A stretch of DNA of 64,000 bases, taken from assembly GCA_030278955.1 (NCBI GenBank), contig JAOANR010000011.1, forward strand, positions 25,548,403 through 25,612,402. Reading direction: 5' to 3'. Positions 58,977 to 64,000 of the stretch are shown here, piece after piece (positions within the stretch are counted from its first letter, which is position 1; every line of letters starts with the position of its first letter). Source of the stretch: Hygrophila difformis (lineage: Eukaryota; Streptophyta; Magnoliopsida; Lamiales; Acanthaceae). Under the pieces are notes generated by a model. That model was given only the letters and a program-made list of their open reading frames with translations. It ran no database searches and was not told the origin of the DNA. The translations under genes were made by a program, and so were the position numbers.

Positions 58977-59265
58977 CTGTGTCGCGGAAATGGAAGTCTG
59001 TCGCGGAACATCACTACATGTGGTAAGGCTTCTCGACTGGGTCTTGGGTCTCTATTGGTGCATCTGTGTCGCTAATCAGGCCTGTGTCGCTAAACCATGG
59101 TCCGCGACTCGGGCCTAGCGCCTTAGCCTATCTGGACTGGTCTCTTCTTCATGCTGCATGCTGTGTCGCTAAACCCTCCTGTGTCGCTAAGCCCTCCTGT
59201 GTCGCTAAGCCATGGACCGCGACACAGGAGCCATGGACCGCGACACAGGAGCTTCCGCGACCGGT
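58977..59265. repeat. Palindrome cluster 2 of I (U3, upstream of TATA)
   Basis: Repeated TGTCGCTAA, TGTCGCGGA and inverted CCGCGACACA half-sites, including three direct TGTCGCTAA copies at 59163-59205 opposed by two inverted copies. Confidence 0.85.
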
Positions 59266-59299
59266 TGTTCCAGAACTGGGCTGAATGGGCCAGATGGGC

Positions 59300-61228
59300 C
59301 GAAATTGTTCTTTTTGTGGGCTTTTTCTATCTTTTCCCATCTTTTTGTATTCCTTTTTCTTTTCTTTTTTTTTTCTCATGTTTTTGGATTTTTCTTACAT
59401 AAATGTGTAATAAAATTACATATTTATGCGTTTTTCACACCAGCTCACTATTTCTACAATTATGCATAAATCAATCCAATTCAACTGCTTTCTTATTTAA
59501 TATAAGACCGGAATGCGACAAATGCCCGTTTTAGACACGGAAATGGATTGAAAATAATGGTCATTTCTGGCCATTATCAACATCCTCACATTTAATACTG
59601 ATCGTCCCCGAGCAGTCAGAGTCAATGTTCTAGAGAACACGGACTCTGCATATTCAATTCATTTTCGTGGCTTCATAAATCACATTCTTTTTGGATTGGG
59701 ATAAGACAATCAAAAACTACAAGTGTTAAATTCCCTTGATTGCAGTGTTTAATGAAATGATACTTGCTCACTACATCGGGCCTACAAATCAAACATTATT
59801 ATCAACCCTTCATGAATATCATGTTTGAAAAATGCAAGGATTAAAAATTAGAATTAAAGTATGACACGAACATATTTGCAACCGAACAGAGCCTCACATA
59901 TAAGAGAATCGGAAAGTTCACTCACTCTCAATTGGGGTTTAATAATGAACGCTCAAAATCAATTTTAATTAAATTATCCCATAAGCTTGCAATTAGACCA
60001 ACTCGCCACCGGCTTATTTCCTCAATCGAGATCATGGGGTCTTATTCAAGGGTTATAACAGGGCATACGGTTGTAATATTAGGTAAAAAATGGAAATTAT
60101 TGGGCTAAGAAATGGCAAGAATTTAGTCTATCATAACTTGGCATTTTTTTTTATTTAAAATTTATGATCATCACTATTTTTTCTTTCTTTTGCTTTTCTT
60201 TTGCATGACATTAGACTAAGTCTAATTTGCTTTGTCATTTGCAATTTATTTAGTGTTGAATTGAATTGAATATTATTCAACATTATTCTCTCTCTCTTTT
60301 TTTTTTTTGATCATCATAAATTTAATGCCTTTGATAGAATTTATCCTTGCACACTTGGGTTGAATATTTTGGTCTTTTTGTATGGCTAGGAATAATATAG
60401 AGGGCTTCAAAGAAAAATTAGGCTTAAACGCTCAAAGTGGTTAATCCTAAAGGGAAAAAACATTTTTGGGTTTGGATTTCAAACGAAGGCCAAAATTTTG
60501 GTTTTCTAAGTGCCTCGATCATATGCTCGATTTCGGGAGTATGGCATGGTCTTGAATCGGTCCCAATTGCAAGTTCTAGTTTCCTTTAATCAAAACGATT
60601 CACACATCAAAGAAATAAATGAGTAAAAGTTACTCATGGCTCAAACCTCACAAGGTTGGATTGATTCATGTCATACAATATTCTAAAATTTAATCAAAGT
60701 TTAATTCTAACAATTTATTCAATCAAAATCTCTAACATGCAGATTTATTACCCAATAAGCTGATCGCATCATTAAATTTTTATGGCTCAAAACATTAGGA
60801 ATTCATGTCATGCATGTTCTCAATTATATTATCCCAATTTAGAAGTCTGAAGATCTAATCACAAGCCTAAATTCAACATGTGAATTTAGAGCAGGTTTAT
60901 GCATACTTTTGTTGGTTATTTAATTTAAAGCAGTAAAGAGGCACTGCTGACATACGGAGTATGTCAACAGCATATTTTTGGCCTGACAGTCACTTATTCA
61001 TATCGGACTGTCAGACATCTTTTCAAAGGAAACAAATAAAAATTGGTTATGGATCTCGAAAGTTTGAGTTCCATTCAAGGAAAGCGATAAATTACATCAA
61101 TTACAAGAGATTCTTATGCAGTTAGTACGAACCTGCACACAAAAGAAGAAATCCCTCATGTGATGCTTACACTAAAACTTAAATAAGATAAAGCATACTA
61201 GGATTCATTCCTCCTCCATTCTTCTCTC
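59300..61228. other. 3' non-coding region of I
   Basis: Aligned with 39830-41821 of H. No gene found. It includes a TC-rich and poly-T run (60285-60308) and the ATCAACATCCTCACATTTA motif (59576-59594). Confidence 0.6.
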
Positions 61229-61890
61229 TCAGAACATGTACCTGCTCCAGTGGACGAAACTTGTCAAATCACAGCGTAGACACCAGCCATTATGGTCTCA
61301 GGGGTTCATGCATCCTTGTGCAGTAGACCCGGGGTGGTTGGTCTGCAAATAGGTAGGGAGTGTCCGGATCGTCCGCCATCCATGAGAGAGTGTTGGTGGA
61401 TGTGTAGTTCAGGACCGATCTATCGGTCACCATTCTCTCTATCATTGTGATCCCCTAATTGACCTGGCCTTCATCCAGCTTGCTCATAAGCATCAGTCCA
61501 CGGGTGAAGATTGACGCTTTGTGATTGTCCTCGATGCCTGGCCGCAGCAGTTCGCAGGCTTGCTCTTCATCCCCTTCTGCGAATGCTAGGAGTGCGGGAA
61601 CGATTTGGAGATTAAAGTTTCCAGCCTCCATGCATGTGTGCAGGAATCTCTCCTTCTGCCATTGAATCCTCCCTTGCCACTGCCTCACCTTAGAAGTGTC
61701 CAACTCGCATCGCTTGTACACGATGGCGAGATTTCCTGCGTCCCTGAGCTTTTTGCATGTCTCTTGTGCAGTGAACACTTCCCTGATTTCATCCTCTCCT
61801 ATTCGGGAGAGGATTTCACCTAGGAGCTCCTCCGGTAGGTCCAGCAGCTGTGTTCCTTCGGGCACTGGGTCCGGGATTTGAAGATTGCCC
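61229..61890 (-). pseudogene. F-box-like protein gene carried by I (main exon)
   Basis: F-box LLDLPEELLGEILSRIGEDE with CKKLRDAGNLAIVYKRCEL, then EAGNFNLQIVPALLAFAEGD and DNHKASIFTRGLMLMSKLDE. A TAG at 61455-61457 follows GQVN; beyond it the frame continues (MVTDRSV, PRVYCTRM), then after one frame change gives WCLRCDLTSFVHWSRYMF-stop. It therefore keeps the whole domain order of the H copy, including the CxxC end, with different damage. Acceptor CTTTTCAG at 61891. The role would be SCF target choice if any intact relative is expressed. Confidence 0.7.
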
Positions 61891-63030
61891 CTGAAAAGAT
61901 AAGAAGTGATGAATCCAATTTTATAATTTCCTCAGAAATCATTCAAGTTTAGAAACCAACATCCTCACATTTAGAGTTTTGCTCTAAATGTGAGATTATT
62001 AAGTTTCTGACTTGAATTTCAATTTAAAGCATAGGTAAAATAAATGTTTATGAAGAGATAGGGGTCATTGGGCCCCTATATATTTTTAATGGGCCATCGG
62101 GCCCAAAAGTTCGATTTTCCAATATTATTAGTCAAGTCTGAGACACTTGTTGAAAATGGAATGAAATGGATGGATGGGGGCGAAATGCTCGAATATTGGA
62201 ATATGCAGTGGAGGCGTGGCGCAATGGATTTGCTATTTCTGGGCTGCCTAGACTGTCTTGGACAGTTGAAGCATTCCCAAGAATTTTGCAAATACTATTT
62301 TTCATTTTTAAAGAGTTGACTCGTTTTATTAAGAAAAGTGGGATGTGAGTGGTCCCATTTGGATTTTTGAGAAGGATAGCAGTTGGGTGACGAAAATACT
62401 GCTATTTACTCACACTATAGTTTCATTGGGAACAAAAAGAACACAAGTCAATTATTGCACCTATCAACTATTTTTGTCTTTTTCCAAAAGGTCACTTTTA
62501 TTAAAAAGTGGAAGTCTCCCATTGGGTGTTTGTACTATGTTTCCATAAACAAACAAACATTTATTCCCACAAGATTGAAACATGTGGAAACAAATATGCC
62601 AAAAAGATCTTCCACTTTAATGCTCCCAGATAACACTGCAGATGCATCCATTATAGGATCAAAAACAAAGTTGAAAAGGAGCATCAAGCATTTAACCCTA
62701 CTTTTTCAAAAACTCAAGATAGGAAAAACCAATAACATCATGGTGTTCGAAACAACACCCTAACATTCATCAGTTCTTCTTTTCCAGTTTCAAACTTCAA
62801 ACTTAAAATTTTAACCCTTAACAGTCTTTTTAAAACAGTTTCTCAAACAGGTTTTTAAGGGTTTCAAAGAGGTTTTAAAGCAATCACTCAAAACCGGGAG
62901 CAACCAAAGATCAAAACCGAAAAAAATGAAAGGCACACAAGCCACATTATGTTCTTCTCAAAACCAAGTAAAGGCAAAAGAACAAGGAAAATGGAAAGAG
63001 CCATGAACAGGGGGGAAGATGGGGTTCTAC
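61891..63030 (-). other. Probable intron of the I F-box gene
   Basis: Donor CAGG/GTAGAA at 63031/63030 and acceptor CTTTTCAG at 61891, 1140 bases. Joining leaves the frame open with the same splice phase as inferred in H. The hairpin motif is at 61956-61993. The donor is weaker than that of H. The interior shows no gene; it aligns only in part with the H intron. Confidence 0.45.
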
Positions 63031-63245
63031 CCTGCCCTCCTTTGTTCAGGTCGGGGTAAGGGTCCCAAGTTTGGAAGGATCCTATAAAATCTGTCCATAG
63101 TTTCCCCTTGAAAACGGATGGTTGAGTGCGAAGAACACGGTGGTGTTCGTTCGGGAGAGAGGAGAGTGAACAGGAGAAGTTGGAGATATGAGTGAAAAAT
63201 GAAGAGAGTGCAGGGAAAGGAGGTGAGGAACGGGGGGTATAAATA
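63031..63245 (-). CDS. First coding exon, leader and TATA-like site of the I F-box gene
   Basis: ATG at 63098 opens MDRFYRILPNLGPLPRPEQR and reaches the donor in the phase needed by the main exon. Upstream is a CT-rich leader and TATA-like TATTTATA (minus; 63238-63245). The site reads TATAAATA on the plus strand, so direction is not certain. Cluster 3 begins 12 bases further upstream. Confidence 0.4.
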
Positions 63246-63256
63246 CTGAAAAAGCT

Positions 63257-63560
63257 GGTCGCGGAACCCCAGACCGTGTCGCGGAACAAGGTTCCTCGAC
63301 CAGGGTCTAGCGACATTAGACATGTCGCGGAACTGGAGTCCGATCGTGAGGCCATGCCTCGCGACAGGGGTATAGCGACCGACTTTAGTAAGGAAATAAA
63401 GTCAACGGGGGAAACGTGTCGCGGAATAGGAGACCGGTCGCGAGGCTATGCCCCGCGACAGGGGTTCCGCGACAGCGTCAGAAAGAGTTAGAGATAAATG
63501 TGATTGTGTCGCGGGACCAGGCCTGGTCGCAGAGCATTGCCTCACGACACAGTGGTTGCT
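63257..63560. repeat. Palindrome cluster 3 of I (upstream of the F-box gene)
   Basis: Repeated TGTCGCGGA with inverted CCTCGCGACA and TTCCGCGACA half-sites, the same motif family as the LTR clusters of I and unlike the motif of H at the matching place (44188-44800). Confidence 0.85.
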
Positions 63561-63875
63561 TCGCGATACAAAATTTTGAATTTTCAAATTTTTCGTGGTC
63601 TGGGCCTGAGCGTGGTATTGGGCCTGAATCCACTTTATTTGATTTGGACCTGAATAAATTCAGTCCAAATAAATTCAAAATACTGGGCTGAAATTAAAGA
63701 AGGATCCACTTGCACAAATTAGGTTGGGTTAATTCCATTTGTTTGCAAAAATTATTCCAGATTTAAATTGCTTCAAATTCCGAAAATATTTTCTTAAATT
63801 CATGGAATTAATCCAACCAAGAACCTGGTTTTCCGTGTTACTTTTCTGCTCCTCTTTTTGATTGTTCCGAACTTT

Positions 63876-63957
63876 CTGCAAGACAGATAAATAAAACGCA
63901 TTAGATTTTCTCCAAATATCAACATCCTCACATTTAGAGTCTTAGTACTCTAAATGT
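63876..63957 (-). other. Conserved hairpin motif and splice-acceptor-like site, element I
   Basis: Same layout as 45091-45172 of H: hairpin ACATTTAGAG-loop-CTCTAAATGT (63930-63957), GAGGATGTTGAT, then CTTGCAG at 63876-63882 (minus strand). Integrase of I should lie just past the window end. Confidence 0.5.
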
Positions 63958-64000
63958 TTAATTGATTTTTGGGTACTTTCTTGTTATGAAAATAATATAA

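Larger units (their letters stand above)
54804..59300 (-). repeat. 3' LTR of element I (right border approximate)
   Basis: Aligned with LTR H from the first base. It includes the relict primer junction (54949-54990), palindrome cluster 1 (57715-58266), a TATA box (58899-58907) and U3 palindromes (to 59265). A pyrimidine run at 59319-59377 may mark the polypurine tract. No gene is seen; the ORFs at 57721-58198 read the palindromes. Confidence 0.75.
54804..64000 (-). mobile_element. Element I: 3' half of a second Athila-type element
   Basis: Begins (minus-strand end) with TGAAACTTTTGACAATTTCG like LTR H and follows the same order as H: LTR with palindromes, TATA, U3 palindromes, 3' non-coding region, F-box-like gene, palindromes, acceptor motif. 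Gag-pol must lie past 64000. It is inserted in the 5' LTR of H, so it is the youngest of the nested set. It differs from H by perhaps 20-30 percent in alignable parts. Confidence 0.85.

Overview
The window looks like plant (angiosperm) heterochromatin built almost entirely from nested long terminal repeat (LTR) retrotransposons. The evidence is Ty3/gypsy gag, protease, reverse transcriptase (RT), RNase H and integrase on both strands, primer binding sites matching plant initiator tRNA-Met or the TGGCGCCGTTGCCGGGGA type, TATA boxes inside LTRs, 5-bp target duplications and LTRs of 2 to 5 kb. I see no ordinary host gene, rRNA, tRNA or bacterial feature. The species cannot be named from the sequence.

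Layout. (1) 1-4195 and 15374-16078: minus-strand chromovirus 'A' (Tekay-like; 3' LTR, integrase with chromodomain, RNase H, part of RT), split by element B. (2) 4196-15373: complete minus-strand element 'B', two LTRs and a gag but no pol, target duplication CGTCC. Its gag is interrupted by 'J' (8200-11830), two copies of another LTR joined head-to-head in a 3.6-kb palindrome with target duplication GAGGC. (3) 16079-25520: minus-strand chromovirus pieces 'C' (LTR, primer site, extra ORF) and 'D' (LTR, extra ORF, gag, protease, RT, RNase H), joined by deletions. (4) 25521-30776: plus-strand element 'E' inserted in the LTR of D. (5) 30777-33340: LTR and primer-site start of plus-strand 'F', inserted in E. 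(6) 33341-54803: minus-strand Athila-type element 'H', inserted in the primer site of F, with full gag-pol and a long 3' region. (7) 54804-64000: 3' half of a related Athila-type element 'I', inserted in the 5' LTR of H. The right halves of D, E, F, H and I lie beyond the window.

The most unusual content is in H and I. Between integrase and the 3' LTR both carry, in sense orientation, a related F-box-like gene with a C-terminal CxxC motif and apparent splice sites. In both, dispersed clusters of nested palindromes sit directly upstream of the LTR TATA box, directly upstream of the F-box leader, and in the transcribed LTR. The palindrome sequence differs completely between H (AATTCGGTCTAGACCGAATT) and I (TGTCGCGGACC...GGTCCGCGACA), but cluster positions and unit design (two half-sites forward, two inverted) agree. 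The LTR of J carries a third such motif. This suggests element-specific regulatory sites that change together, perhaps read by an element-encoded or host factor.

Other notable structures are an array of ten tRNA T-arm/B-box-like hairpins in each LTR of B, an unrecognised coiled-coil ORF with an acidic tail between primer site and gag in C, D and E, and a 1.8-kb chromovirus fragment in the LTR of H that closely matches the piece missing at the C/D junction 17 kb away.
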